Origin: Fontibacillus puldeungensis | Lineage (GTDB): Bacteria > Bacillota > Bacilli > Paenibacillales > Paenibacillaceae | Assembly: GCF_042678945.1 (NCBI RefSeq) | Contig: NZ_JBHTLM010000009.1 | Span: forward strand, 1-64,000 | Direction: 5' to 3' | DNA: 64,000 bases | Shown: positions 1 through 7,737 of the stretch, in pieces | How positions within the stretch are numbered: position 1 is the first letter of the stretch | Layout: each line of letters starts with the position of its first letter | Notes under the pieces: generated by a model | What the model was told of the DNA's origin: nothing | The model's input: the letters and a program-made list of their open reading frames with translations, nothing else | Database searches by the model: none | Made by a program: the position numbers and the translations under genes

Positions 1-616
1 CGCCGACGGCGGGACCGGCGCCTGGAGCGAAGCCGCAGTGGACGAAGTGCTGCGGCTGCTGGCGGCGCGCGGCGTGCTCGCCGTCGGCCCGGGGCTGGGC
101 CGCTTCCCGGGCGAGGCCGGCTTCATGCGCGCCTTGTGGGAGGGCGCCCGGCATCCCCTGGTCGTGGATGCCGACGCCCTAAACATCCTCGCCGCGCATG
201 ATGGACTCGCGGCGTGGTCTCACCGGGATGCGCCGACGATTTTGACGCCGCATCCCGGTGAAATGGCTCGGCTGGCCGGCCTGTCCACAGCCGAGGTGCA
301 ACGGGACCGCATCGGCCTGGCGCGCCGCTTTGCAACCCAGCACGGCGTAACGCTCGTGCTGAAGGGAGCGCGCACCGTAGTGGCGGCCCCGGACGGCCGC
401 GTGTTCGTCAACGTCACCGGGCACCCCGGCATGGCTACCGGGGGAGCGGGCGACGTGTTGACGGGCCTCATCGCCGGGCTGCTCGCCCAGGGCTTGGACG
501 CCGTGCAAGCGGCAGCGCTCGGCGTCTACCTCCACGGCGCCGCTGGGGAGCACGCCATCGCCCGGCGTGGGAACCCGGCCTCCTTGCTCGCAAGCGATAT
601 CATTGAGGCGCTGTGA
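1..616 (+). CDS. nnrD: ADP-dependent NAD(P)H-hydrate dehydratase, C-terminal part (5' truncated by window edge)
   Basis: This is the C-terminal, ribokinase-like domain of the enzyme that uses ADP to dehydrate damaged (hydrated) NAD(P)H. The reading frame is open back to the first bases of the window (about 204 residues are visible), so the beginning of the gene lies outside. Recognisable family elements are GVLAVGPGLGR, the VVDADALN strand, TPHPGEMARL, the VLKGARTVV strand, and the signature GHPGMATGGAGDVLTG that binds phosphate and carries the catalytic Asp. In most bacteria this domain is fused to an N-terminal YjeF-type epimerase (Nnr); whether that is so here cannot be seen. The gene is very GC-rich compared with the next 1 kb and is followed by a terminator. 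Confidence 0.93.
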   Translation, partial: ADGGTGAWSEAAVDEVLRLLAARGVLAVGPGLGRFPGEAGFMRALWEGARHPLVVDADALNILAAHDGLAAWSHRDAPTILTPHPGEMARLAGLSTAEVQRDRIGLARRFATQHGVTLVLKGARTVVAAPDGRVFVNVTGHPGMATGGAGDVLTGLIAGLLAQGLDAVQAAALGVYLHGAAGEHAIARRGNPASLLASDIIEAL

Positions 617-662
617 GGCGAGACAAGCGACGGTGCTTTGGTTCTACTAACCTCCAAGTAAA

Positions 663-701
663 AAAGTCGATTCTCCTGTTAAGGGGTGTCGGCTTTTTTT
701 T
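663..701 (+). terminator. Rho-independent terminator of nnrD
   Basis: A stem of about 13 pairs (AAAGTCGA-side against TGTCGGCTTT-side, with some G-U pairs) and a loop of six bases is followed by eight T residues. It sits about 45 bases after the nnrD stop codon. Confidence 0.8.
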
Positions 702-1326
702 CAACTGTTCAGTGCCCTTTGCCGGCCGTGACTGGTAATGGGACTGGTATTTGGGCCTTTGAAACTTGGAGGGGGAAACGTTTTGCTATTCCCGCAAGCG
801 AGTCCAACTAAATAAGGGTAAAAAAGGGCCTTAATGCGGCTCAATAGGGGAATTTCATAAAAATAGGGGATTTTAATGGCCTTAATTCCGATGGATGTGG
901 GTAAAAAGACGATTTTTGAGGGAGAGAACAGAGAATAAGTACACAAAATGCCCTTATTTTTTGAGAAATAGGCAAATCTGTTTAAATAGGGCCATAATTT
1001 TCCCCTATTTGTCCTGCCATCCCCGAATCTTCCTTTATCAGGGCCAAAGTCGGGGTAAACATGGGGCAAATCCGGGCCATGCTACCTCCAAACCGGCAAT
1101 TACGGCTCAATCCGGCTCATGCTAACTCCAATCGGACCCAATTGCGTCTTAATCCGTCCCATGTCACTCCAATCCAACTCAATTCCGATTCTTGTCAGCT
1201 CACTTCTACTCACCCCAACTCAATTCCACCTCAACTCAGCACATGGCAACTTTTCACCAGGTACGTCCGACACAGCCTGCCCGGGTCTGCCCAGTTCGAC
1301 CAAGGCCTCCAAAAATCCACACACAG
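702..1326. repeat. Non-coding repeat-rich stretch
   Basis: No credible gene is seen here. The left half (about 805-1015) contains degenerate copies of a unit of the form AATAGGGGA-TTTT in both orientations, including an inverted repeat AAATAGGG/CCCTATTT near 985-1012. The right half (about 1060-1255) is a low-complexity tract rich in variants of 'AATCCG.CTCATG.TA.CTCCAA' and 'CAACTCAATTC'. Short open frames exist but have no ribosome binding site and only translate the repeats. It could be decayed intergenic DNA or a divergent member of a small repeat family. Confidence 0.5.
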
Positions 1327-1700
1327 CTAAGCCGTAACCATCTCGCCACCGTTTACATGAACCGTCTCGCCGGTCGTAAAGGAGGAATCGCTGCTCGCGA
1401 GGTATACGTAAGCCGATGCCAGTTCATAAGGCTGTGCGGCACGTCCAATCGGAGCGTCGGTTCCAAAGGTAGTGACCTGCTCAGCTGATAAGCTGGCTGG
1501 AATTAAAGGAGTCCAAACGGAGCCGGGAGCCACGGCGTTCACTCGGATTCCCCGATCCATCAGCGAGATCGCCAAAGAGCGGGTGAGTGAAACGACTGCC
1601 CGTGCCTCGTTTCTAAGGCGTCCGAAGTTTCCCGCAAATAGGGGATAACGACATCGGCCCCGGCCGAATGTGCTACATTGGCATGAAATGCGAACGAGCC
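1327..1700 (-). pseudogene. SDR-family oxidoreductase remnant (internal deletion and frameshift)
   Basis: The last 80 or so codons encode the C-terminal part of a short-chain dehydrogenase of the GSP39/YhxC type: SLTRSLAISLMDRGIRVNAVAPGS, a TPLIPASL segment, and the typical end FTTGETVHVNGGEMVTA. Immediately upstream, in a different frame, lies GADVVIPYLRETSDALET, which resembles the beta2 region (GADV.I.YL.E..DA.ET) near the N-terminus of the same family. Roughly the middle 120 residues, including the SYK catalytic region, and the glycine-rich start are missing, and the two pieces are out of frame. This is seen directly; assigning both pieces to one ancestral gene is inference. Confidence 0.7.
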
Positions 1701-1705
1701 GCGAA

Positions 1706-1734
1706 TTGACTTTTATTTAAAATGTTGATAGCAT
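1706..1734 (+). promoter_or_regulatory. Candidate sigma-A promoter for the FMN reductase gene
   Basis: TTGACT and TAGCAT are separated by 17 bases, about 60 bases upstream of the start codon at 1794. The -10 is imperfect, so this is a moderate call. Confidence 0.4.
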
Positions 1735-1793
1735 TTTTTTGAAAGTTTAGTGAAATCATCGGAATTTATTATAGATGAAGGAGAGTCATAATC

Positions 1794-2333
1794 ATGGCAA
1801 AGGTTGCTATTATTAATGGAAGTCCGACTCCGGGATCCCGGCTGGCGGGCGTTATTTCTTTGACGGAGGAATTGCTTGTGCAGGAAGGTATGGAAGTGCG
1901 GCGATTGAATGTGGCTGACCTGCCGGCTGAGGATCTGATCCGCGCCAAATTCGAAAGCGAAGCGATCGTCAAGGCTAATGCGCTAGTGGCGGAAGCGGAT
2001 GCCGTGATCATAGCGAGTCCTGTCTACCAGGCTTCCTATACAGGGGTACTCAAGACGTTCCTTGACCTGATCCCGCAAAAAGGGCTGGCCGGCAAAGTGG
2101 TATTACCGCTCTTCATTGGTGGAAGCCTCGCTCACCTGCTGTCGATGGACTATGCGCTGAAGCCGGTGCTGTCGGCCTTGGGAGCACGCTATATTTTGAG
2201 CGGCGTGTATACGGTCGATTCCCAGGTCGCCCGAAAAGAGGAAGGCGGCTTCGACCTTGCGGATGAGCTCGTTGCTCGATTGAAGGACAACGTGAAGGAG
2301 CTGATTCAAGAAACGAACCTGCGCCATCGGTAG
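1794..2333 (+). CDS. ssuE: NADPH-dependent FMN reductase, SsuE-like
   Basis: A 179-residue flavodoxin-like protein that reduces FMN with NAD(P)H, classically to supply FMNH2 to an alkanesulfonate monooxygenase. Visible motifs are GSPTPGSRL at residues 9-17 (flavin phosphate binding) and SPVYQASYTGVLKTFLDLIP around residue 75-95, which is typical of SsuE and its relatives; the length fits the family. GAAGGAGAG lies about ten bases before the ATG. No ssuD or sulfonate transporter is nearby, so the partner oxygenase is either elsewhere or the protein works as a general FMN reductase. The gene stands alone between a pseudogene and a kinase-like gene. Confidence 0.88.
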   Translation: MAKVAIINGSPTPGSRLAGVISLTEELLVQEGMEVRRLNVADLPAEDLIRAKFESEAIVKANALVAEADAVIIASPVYQASYTGVLKTFLDLIPQKGLAGKVVLPLFIGGSLAHLLSMDYALKPVLSALGARYILSGVYTVDSQVARKEEGGFDLADELVARLKDNVKELIQETNLRHR

Positions 2334-2372
2334 GCGCGACGTTTATCGGTAGCCTTCTGAGCATACAACCGG

Positions 2373-2401
2373 TTGGAATCGCGGTTTCGGGAGAGTACAA
2401 T
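2373..2401 (+). promoter_or_regulatory. Candidate promoter of the P-loop kinase-like gene
   Basis: TTGGAA and TACAAT are spaced by 17 bases and lie about 40 bases before the chosen start codon at 2441. Confidence 0.4.
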
Positions 2402-2440
2402 AGGATAAACTACTACAGGATGATTTCGAGGAGGATACAT

Positions 2441-3037
2441 ATGCAAAAGTTAGTCTTTTTTGTAGGGGTAGCAGGGACTGGCAAAACGACGGTGGCCCGG
2501 GAACTGGCAAAGCGCATGCAAGCGGCTTTTTTGGACCGGGATACGGTGGGTGGACGCTTTGTGGAAAAAATGCTGGAGATGAACGGCCTCGACGTGAACG
2601 ACCGCGACTCCGAATTTTATAAAAAACACCTTCGCAACCTGGAGTACGACACCACGAAGGACATTTGCATTGAAAACCTTGCCGCAGGCCAAAACGTGTT
2701 TATGATCTCTCCCTTTACGGCGGAGCTGAAAAATAAAGCCTGGATCGAAGAGGTTCTTGCGGCGGCTCATTTGTCCAAAAAAGAAGTGGATGTCAAGGTT
2801 GTGGCTGTCACCTTAAAGGACATGGATACGCAGAAGGAAAGAATCATTGATCGACAAACAGAACGTGATACATGGAAACTGGAGCACTGGGACGACTTCA
2901 AGCACCGCGTCCAATTCGTCCCGGAGATTAACTGGGACATTCCGGCCTCGTCGATTCTCGTGTTTGACAATAGCGGTGATTTGACGGAAGAAAAGGTTGA
3001 CAGTGTGTACCGCTTTGTTCAGGGAGCGGAAGGCTGA
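2441..3037 (+). CDS. P-loop NTPase, AAA_33/nucleoside-kinase-like
   Basis: A 198-residue protein with a Walker A motif GVAGTGKTT at residues 9-17 after a short beta strand (KLVFFV), then a DRDTV segment and an alpha/beta kinase-like body with an ERIIDRQTERD region that could form the lid. Proteins of this build phosphorylate small molecules or act as predicted kinases; the substrate cannot be told. The ATG at 2441 was chosen over one seven codons upstream because the CGAGGAGGATACAT ribosome binding site lies between the two. The gene has its own candidate promoter and is closed by a strong terminator, so it is probably monocistronic. Confidence 0.75.
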   Translation: MQKLVFFVGVAGTGKTTVARELAKRMQAAFLDRDTVGGRFVEKMLEMNGLDVNDRDSEFYKKHLRNLEYDTTKDICIENLAAGQNVFMISPFTAELKNKAWIEEVLAAAHLSKKEVDVKVVAVTLKDMDTQKERIIDRQTERDTWKLEHWDDFKHRVQFVPEINWDIPASSILVFDNSGDLTEEKVDSVYRFVQGAEG

Positions 3038-3075
3038 CCCCAGATCGATCTGATCATAAAGCAAGTAACAAACAC

Positions 3076-3122
3076 AAGCCCCAAGGAAATGGTGCAAGAA
3101 ACCATAGCCTTTGGGGCTTTTT
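3076..3122 (+). terminator. Rho-independent terminator
   Basis: AAGCCCCAAGG pairs with CCTTTGGGGCTT; an inner hairpin ATGGT/ACCAT extends it, and a T-run follows. It ends immediately before the -35 element of the next promoter. Confidence 0.85.
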
Positions 3123-3123
3123 C

Positions 3124-3151
3124 TTGACAATGTGGTCGAAGAGCGTAATAT
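3124..3151 (+). promoter_or_regulatory. Sigma-A promoter of the marR-methyltransferase unit
   Basis: A consensus TTGACA (3124-3129) is followed 16 bases later by TAATAT (3146-3151). The operator palindromes start directly downstream, over the expected transcription start. Confidence 0.7.
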
Positions 3152-3153
3152 AT

Positions 3154-3182
3154 ATCGTATAACGATTATATCGTGTAACGAT
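3154..3182. promoter_or_regulatory. Tandem MarR-type operator
   Basis: Two copies of ATCGT-N3-ACGAT (3154-3166 ATCGTATAACGAT and 3170-3182 ATCGTGTAACGAT) lie 16 bp apart between the -10 element and the marR start codon. The position just upstream of a regulator gene fits autorepression by the encoded MarR protein. Confidence 0.65.
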
Positions 3183-3203
3183 ATAAATAGCGAAGGAGTT
3201 AAT

Positions 3204-3674
3204 ATGAGAAAGGAAGAGAAAATACAAAAGATCATTGATTTGAAGGATGGGATCGACGAATTGATTCACACAAGGTATCATGAGCTCGCTCAAAAGTATG
3301 ATCTCAGTTTGGAACAGTACCATCTGTTAATTGAATTGGACGAGCTGATGCTTGATGTAAATGATGAAATTCAAGCACCTACGATTGGCCAAATCGCAAA
3401 AAATATTAATAACTCACAGAACACGGTTTCTGAAAGAGTAACCAGACTTGAGAACAAAGGACTTGTCAGCAGAATCAAGGACAGTAGCGACCGGAGAATC
3501 AGCAGAGTTGTTTTAACCGATGAAGGAAGGTTATTGATTAATCAGATTGATATGCAGGCTAGCAGTAAATTTTTATTTCATTCTTTATCCAAAATGAAAG
3601 ATGAGGACGTCGATCAATTATTTCATGGTTTAGGAGAGTTGCATAAACAAATGGCTTTAATGAATGAGGAGTGA
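3204..3674 (+). CDS. MarR-family transcriptional regulator
   Basis: A 156-residue winged helix-turn-helix protein. The DNA-binding core IGQIAKNINNSQNTVSERVTRLENKGLVSRIKDSSDRRISRVVLT spans about residues 57-105, with the wing carrying the DRR/R signature of MarR proteins; flanking helices would form the dimer. Start at 3204 was chosen because AAGGAGTT lies seven bases upstream; a longer frame would begin upstream of the promoter. The gene is preceded by two tandem palindromes that are probably its own operator and is followed, with an eight-base gap, by an O-methyltransferase gene. The ligand is unknown. Confidence 0.85.
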   Translation: MRKEEKIQKIIDLKDGIDELIHTRYHELAQKYDLSLEQYHLLIELDELMLDVNDEIQAPTIGQIAKNINNSQNTVSERVTRLENKGLVSRIKDSSDRRISRVVLTDEGRLLINQIDMQASSKFLFHSLSKMKDEDVDQLFHGLGELHKQMALMNEE

Positions 3675-3681
3675 TACAAGT

Positions 3682-4317
3682 ATGACGGATTTAAGCGATA
3701 TTAATACATACATTAATCAGCTTTATGAACAAGAAACGAGATTAACCAAGGAGAAATTCACTCATACAACCCAATTGGAGGATTTTAGTCCAGTCGTTGA
3801 CGATGATGTGGCAAGATATTTGAAACTCCTTATCCGTATGATCCGGCCTGGGAAAATTTTGGAGGTCGGTACGTGTATAGGTTACTCTACGACATCTATG
3901 GCTCAGGTGGTTAAGGAATATGGCGGAAGAATCACTACAATTGAATACGATGACAAGATTGCAAAACAGGCAGCATTGAACTTTGATTATGCCGGAGTTT
4001 CCGATGCTATCGAATTAAAAATAGGGGATGCCATGCAAATCTTACCTTCGCTGAACGATAAGGAGTTCGATTTTATTTTTCTGGATGTAGACAAGAGACT
4101 ATATCCGGTCTTGTTCAATGATTGCTTAAGAATTCTAAAGTCAGGCGGATTGCTGGTTGCCGAGGATACATTGTTTCCCGTACTAGAACTGGATGCCAAA
4201 TGGCACGATTTAATTGAACCCATCGAGCAATTTAATCAACAGGTCATCCATTGCCCGGAACTTGAGAGTACGCTTTTACCAATTGGGGATGGGGTGATCG
4301 TGGCGAGAAAAGCATGA
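3682..4317 (+). CDS. Class I SAM-dependent O-methyltransferase (caffeoyl-CoA/catechol-OMT-like, family 3)
   Basis: A 211-residue methyltransferase. SAM-binding motif I is ILEVGTCIGYST at residues 59-70, followed by TTIEYDD (acidic end of beta2), GDAMQILPSL, and the DFIFLDVDK segment holding the divalent-cation Asp of the family-3 O-methyltransferases; GGLLVAEDTLFP follows. The ATG at 3682 is preceded by GAGGAGTG. It forms a two-gene unit with the MarR regulator upstream, so it is probably induced by the ligand of that regulator. The methyl acceptor, likely a small phenolic or catechol-type compound, is inferred from the family only. Confidence 0.82.
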   Translation: MTDLSDINTYINQLYEQETRLTKEKFTHTTQLEDFSPVVDDDVARYLKLLIRMIRPGKILEVGTCIGYSTTSMAQVVKEYGGRITTIEYDDKIAKQAALNFDYAGVSDAIELKIGDAMQILPSLNDKEFDFIFLDVDKRLYPVLFNDCLRILKSGGLLVAEDTLFPVLELDAKWHDLIEPIEQFNQQVIHCPELESTLLPIGDGVIVARKA

Positions 4318-4337
4318 TTTGTACAGATGCCGTGACT

Positions 4338-5300
4338 TTAATTAAAATATATCTCCACGGAGCGTAAAAAACGGTCTTTAATGAAATTTCTTAGCTCACC
4401 GGGTTCGAGAATCTCTGCGTCCCAAAGGATGTGCATGACTTCAGTGCAAGCTAATTCGAAACCGTGCATATTCACCTTTACTTTGATATCGTCGCCTTGA
4501 TCCAGTTTCTCCAGAACATCGAACCTTTTTAAAAGAGCTTCTTTACCTTTGCTAATTTTCATCAGAACCGGGTACATCTCGGTTTCTTTTTTTGTCTTTA
4601 TAAACTGATCTACACTATGAATCCAGTATTCCTCAAGGTTAAATTCCGGGGGAATGGCGAAGGATTTGTCCGATAACTCCACACTTGCAATCCGTTCGCA
4701 TTTATAAGTTTTTAATTTTTCACTCTGTTCACTCCAAGCGACTAGATACCACTGCATATCTTTCAGTACGAGTCCGTAGGGAAGTACGTTTTCTTTGGAG
4801 GAAGCTTCATGGCTGTTGACCTTGCGATACGAAATTTGTATCCTCCGCAATTGCCAGAGCGATTTTCTGAGCTGCTCCAAGCATTTGGGAGTCGGTCGTT
4901 CACCCCACCACGGCGTTTCATCGAAAAGGAACCGTTCCCGTGCCACCTTAAAATCATGCTGATATTCCTTAGGGAGCGTATTTTCCAGCTTAAGCAAGGT
5001 TTGTTTTAGCTGCTGGCTCGTATCGGCTGAGCCGGAGTACATCCCGATTCCGCTTAAGTACAGGTTTACGGCATCCTCGCTTTGAAGGTTGTACAAATGC
5101 GCAGAATATCCCTCCATCAAGCGGATTCCGCCGTTCGGTCCGGTTGTCGTCGTGATCGGAACGCCCGCTTCGCACAGGGTATCGATATCCCGAAATATCG
5201 TCCGCGGCGACGTTTCCAATGCCTCCGCCAGCTCTTTGGCCTTCACTTGTCCTCTCGATTCAATGAGCAGCAAAATGGCAATTAGCCGGTGCAATCGCAT
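4338..5300 (-). CDS. YafY-type HTH/WYL-domain transcriptional regulator
   Basis: A 320-residue regulator with an N-terminal HTH_11 domain (RLIAILLLIESRGQVKAKEL...TSPRTIFRDIDTL, residues 5-45, with the wing TTTGPNGGIRL) and a WYL domain carrying MQWYLVAW and the YKCERI segment around residues 180-205, plus the WCX extension at the C-terminus. WYL domains are ligand-sensing in many bacterial regulators. The gene is transcribed divergently from a Gfo/Idh/MocA oxidoreductase, and a TGACAA-N4-TTGTCA palindrome sits between the two genes, suggesting that this protein controls the divergent gene and itself. Confidence 0.85.
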   Translation of the reverse strand: MRLHRLIAILLLIESRGQVKAKELAEALETSPRTIFRDIDTLCEAGVPITTTTGPNGGIRLMEGYSAHLYNLQSEDAVNLYLSGIGMYSGSADTSQQLKQTLLKLENTLPKEYQHDFKVARERFLFDETPWWGERPTPKCLEQLRKSLWQLRRIQISYRKVNSHEASSKENVLPYGLVLKDMQWYLVAWSEQSEKLKTYKCERIASVELSDKSFAIPPEFNLEEYWIHSVDQFIKTKKETEMYPVLMKISKGKEALLKRFDVLEKLDQGDDIKVKVNMHGFELACTEVMHILWDAEILEPGELRNFIKDRFLRSVEIYFN

Positions 5301-5363
5301 GTCTTATTCTCCCCCGTTCAAACTCGCTGCTCGAGTCGTTTATTCAACGGAATTCTACATTTA

Positions 5364-5379
5364 TGACAATAAGTTGTCA
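5364..5379. promoter_or_regulatory. Palindrome TGACAA-N4-TTGTCA, candidate WYL-regulator operator
   Basis: Perfect six-base arms with a four-base spacer lie in the 136-bp gap between two divergent genes, 58 bp before the oxidoreductase start. Arms of this kind are typical of operators of YafY-like regulators. A TATGAT element follows at 5392-5397, but no matching -35 was found. Confidence 0.55.
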
Positions 5380-5436
5380 ACAATTTTTTCGTATGATAGG
5401 GGTATTCCAAGGATATCGAAAGGGGTAGGGGAAAAG

Positions 5437-6369
5437 ATGAAAGTGGGTATTTTGGGAACAGGGTTTGGAGCATATCATGCGAGTATATACAAAAAATTGC
5501 CGTCCGTGGAGTCAATAACGATCTTCGGGAGAAATGAACAAAAGCTCTTTGGCCTAAGGGGTGAACTGGGCGTCAACACGACCACGGAGATCGACGATAT
5601 TTTGAACGATCCGGACATTGGACTGGTTGATGTATGCTTACCTAATCGCTTACACTGTGAGTATATTCAAAAAGCGTTGGCCAAGGGAAAGCATGTTTTT
5701 TGCGAAACGAAAGTGTGCGAGACTATGGATGAAGCAGCGGCGATTCGGAAAGCAGAGCTCGAATCTGGTAAACGGGTATTTGTTGATTTGTTTATCAAAT
5801 TTGATCCTGCTTACCGGCTGATCTATGATGCCATACAGCAAAATTTATACGGTGAGCTTAAGGCGATTCATCTAAAAAGAAACACGGCAGCTGTCTGGGG
5901 CAAATTGGGGTTCGACACGATTGTAACCAACCTGATGATCCATGAACTGGACTTTATTACTTGGATCTTGGGCATGCCTCGTGAGGTTGCTGCGGCAGGA
6001 AGCTCCAGCAATGACAGGGAGGCCTGTGTCAGCGCCTTGTTGACATATGATGGGGTAATGGTGGAGTTGGCGGGATCTTCGATGTTGCCTAAGTCTTATC
6101 CGTTTACGGTGGGGTATGAGGCTATTTTTGAGCATGGAGCACTGCACTTTTATGAGCAGTCTTCTAACGAAGGAACCCAGCAACAGCTTATCGAGTATAC
6201 ACCGGGAGGAAAAAGTACGATTGACCTGCCCTCCGTTAATCCTTACGAGGAGTCCATCAAGCATGTGCTCGATTGCTGCGTTCATGGATCGGAGTCGATG
6301 TTAAGTATGGATAAGGCGTCAGCATCCTTGCAGCTTGCCCTTGATATAAAGAAGCTTTTACCCGGTTAA
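5437..6369 (+). CDS. Gfo/Idh/MocA-family oxidoreductase
   Basis: A 310-residue NAD(P)-dependent dehydrogenase of the sugar/inositol type. The Rossmann motif GILGTGFGAYHA occupies residues 4-15; the usual CEKP motif is changed to CETK (VFCETKVCE), which keeps the lysine but loses the standard order. The C-terminal beta-sheet domain contains HELDFITWILG with the conserved substrate-binding His. An in-frame extension upstream to 5089 overlaps the divergent regulator and is not credible; AGGGGTAGGGGAAAAG precedes the ATG at 5437. It is probably controlled by the divergent WYL regulator. The substrate is unknown. Confidence 0.83.
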   Translation: MKVGILGTGFGAYHASIYKKLPSVESITIFGRNEQKLFGLRGELGVNTTTEIDDILNDPDIGLVDVCLPNRLHCEYIQKALAKGKHVFCETKVCETMDEAAAIRKAELESGKRVFVDLFIKFDPAYRLIYDAIQQNLYGELKAIHLKRNTAAVWGKLGFDTIVTNLMIHELDFITWILGMPREVAAAGSSSNDREACVSALLTYDGVMVELAGSSMLPKSYPFTVGYEAIFEHGALHFYEQSSNEGTQQQLIEYTPGGKSTIDLPSVNPYEESIKHVLDCCVHGSESMLSMDKASASLQLALDIKKLLPG

Positions 6370-6391
6370 TGGAGGAGGAACGTAGTCTACT

Positions 6392-7150
6392 ATGGAAATG
6401 ACGGCTTATTTGCGCAGTATTGCTCTATTGCGTGAAGAGGTGCCTTCCTTTAAAAAATATCCTTTTCACCTGCCAGCCATCTCTTCGCTTGATCAGCTTA
6501 AATTTCACCCGAAAGTAACCTATATCGTGGGCGAAAACGGGATGGGAAAGTCCACCCTGCTTGAAGCGGTTGCGGTCGCTCTAGGCTTTAACGCGGAAGG
6601 GGGCACGCTGAACTTTACTTTTTCTACCGCAGAGACCCACTCCGAGCTGTACCATTATTTGCGGATGGTTCGCGGTGTGACCAGACCGAGGGATGGGTTC
6701 TTTTTTCGGGCGGAGAGCTATTACAACCTGGCGACGGAAATTGATGCGCTTGATCGGGAAATGAGCTTCGGCCCTCCGATTATAGAATCGTATGGTGGAA
6801 GATCGCTGCATATGATGTCGCATGGGGAATCGTTTTTTGCCGCCTTCATGAACCGGTTCGGCGGGCGGGGGTTATACATTATGGACGAGCCGGAGGCGGC
6901 GTTGTCCCCGTATCGCCAAATGGCGATGCTGTCACGAATCCACGATCTGGTGGAGAAGCACTCTCAGTTTATTATTTCTACCCATTCGCCGATTCTCATG
7001 GCCTATCCGGACAGCCTGATCTACCAGCTCACGGCGGAAGGCATTCGGCAGGTTTCGCTGGAAGAAACGGATCACTTCATTATCATGAAGGAGTTCGTGA
7101 ACAACCGGGAGCGCATGCTGAAGGAGCTGCTTGCCAGGGAAGAGGACTAG
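6392..7150 (+). CDS. ABC-type ATPase of the COG3910 (predicted AAA) family
   Basis: A 252-residue stand-alone ATPase with Walker A GENGMGKST (residues 47-55), an ABC-signature-like SHGES motif near residue 146, Walker B LYIMDEPEAALS near 164-175 and the switch histidine STHSP near 197. This RecF/ABC-like family is widespread in bacteria and has no established role; it lacks membrane segments and a coiled coil. GGAGGAGGA lies 12 bases before the start. It follows the oxidoreductase gene by only 22 bases, so both are probably on one transcript ending in the terminator just downstream. Confidence 0.8.
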   Translation: MEMTAYLRSIALLREEVPSFKKYPFHLPAISSLDQLKFHPKVTYIVGENGMGKSTLLEAVAVALGFNAEGGTLNFTFSTAETHSELYHYLRMVRGVTRPRDGFFFRAESYYNLATEIDALDREMSFGPPIIESYGGRSLHMMSHGESFFAAFMNRFGGRGLYIMDEPEAALSPYRQMAMLSRIHDLVEKHSQFIISTHSPILMAYPDSLIYQLTAEGIRQVSLEETDHFIIMKEFVNNRERMLKELLAREED

Positions 7151-7157
7151 TTGAAAT

Positions 7158-7204
7158 AAGCTTGCTTGGGCTCGTATTAAACGAGCTTGAAGTGAGCTTT
7201 TTTG
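7158..7204 (+). terminator. Rho-independent terminator
   Basis: AAGCTTGCTTGGGCTCGT pairs imperfectly with ACGAGCTTGAAGTGAGCTT, followed by a T-run directly after the ATPase gene. Confidence 0.75.
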
Positions 7205-7277
7205 CTTGATTTGGGACTTTTGTAAACGCGTCTCGTCCATCAGTATTTTAATACAAATATATGTGGGGGAACCAAAT

Positions 7278-7691
7278 ATGTACAAAGAACTAGACCACCT
7301 TTTATCCGCTGATACAACGATAGATTCTTGGTACGATGATGGCTGTGTCATAGCAAGCGAAATGCTTGCAGAGTTTAGCCCGAGTGATTGGGGTGAATTA
7401 TCTAATAAAGTGCTTAATAAACCAATAGAATGGCAAAGAAAAATAGCATATTGCTTGGATAATAAGTGTAGTGTACATGATTTTAACATTCTAATCTCTT
7501 TGCTCAATACAAATGATGAGGAGTTATTCGAGATATGCATTGACACACTAAGAAGTTATTCAAGTCTAGAAAGTAAAAAAATGATATTGGATAACCCCCA
7601 GATTCTACAACGTGTAAATGACTTATTGCCTACCGCTAGCATACCAGTAAGGAAAATGCTCGAAGATTTCCTTACAAAAATCCATTCGTAG
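7278..7691 (+). CDS. Hypothetical protein, possibly an immunity-type (HEAT-like) protein
   Basis: A 137-residue acidic, all-helical-looking protein of AT-rich coding sequence, unlike the GC-richer neighbours. The region FNILISLLNTNDEELFEICIDTLRSYSS resembles one HEAT-like repeat. The size and pattern recall small immunity proteins that accompany polymorphic toxins, but no toxin gene is in the window and I cannot assign a family. ATG at 7278 follows TGGGGGAACCAAAT, a weak ribosome binding site. It is followed after 46 bases by a second small, decayed gene, suggesting a remnant of a small accessory cluster. Confidence 0.6.
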   Translation: MYKELDHLLSADTTIDSWYDDGCVIASEMLAEFSPSDWGELSNKVLNKPIEWQRKIAYCLDNKCSVHDFNILISLLNTNDEELFEICIDTLRSYSSLESKKMILDNPQILQRVNDLLPTASIPVRKMLEDFLTKIHS

Positions 7692-7737
7692 AATTCCCTG
7701 ACTATAGTTTCAGTGCAATCTCTGGAGGTAAATAATT

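Noticed and set aside
895..1337. Three overlapping small open frames on the plus strand
   Set aside because: They only translate the repeat tract, lack ribosome binding sites and have no protein-like composition.
5089..5436. N-terminal extension of the Gfo/Idh/MocA protein by 116 codons
   Set aside because: It would overlap the divergent regulator gene and its promoter; the Rossmann motif begins right after the ATG at 5437.
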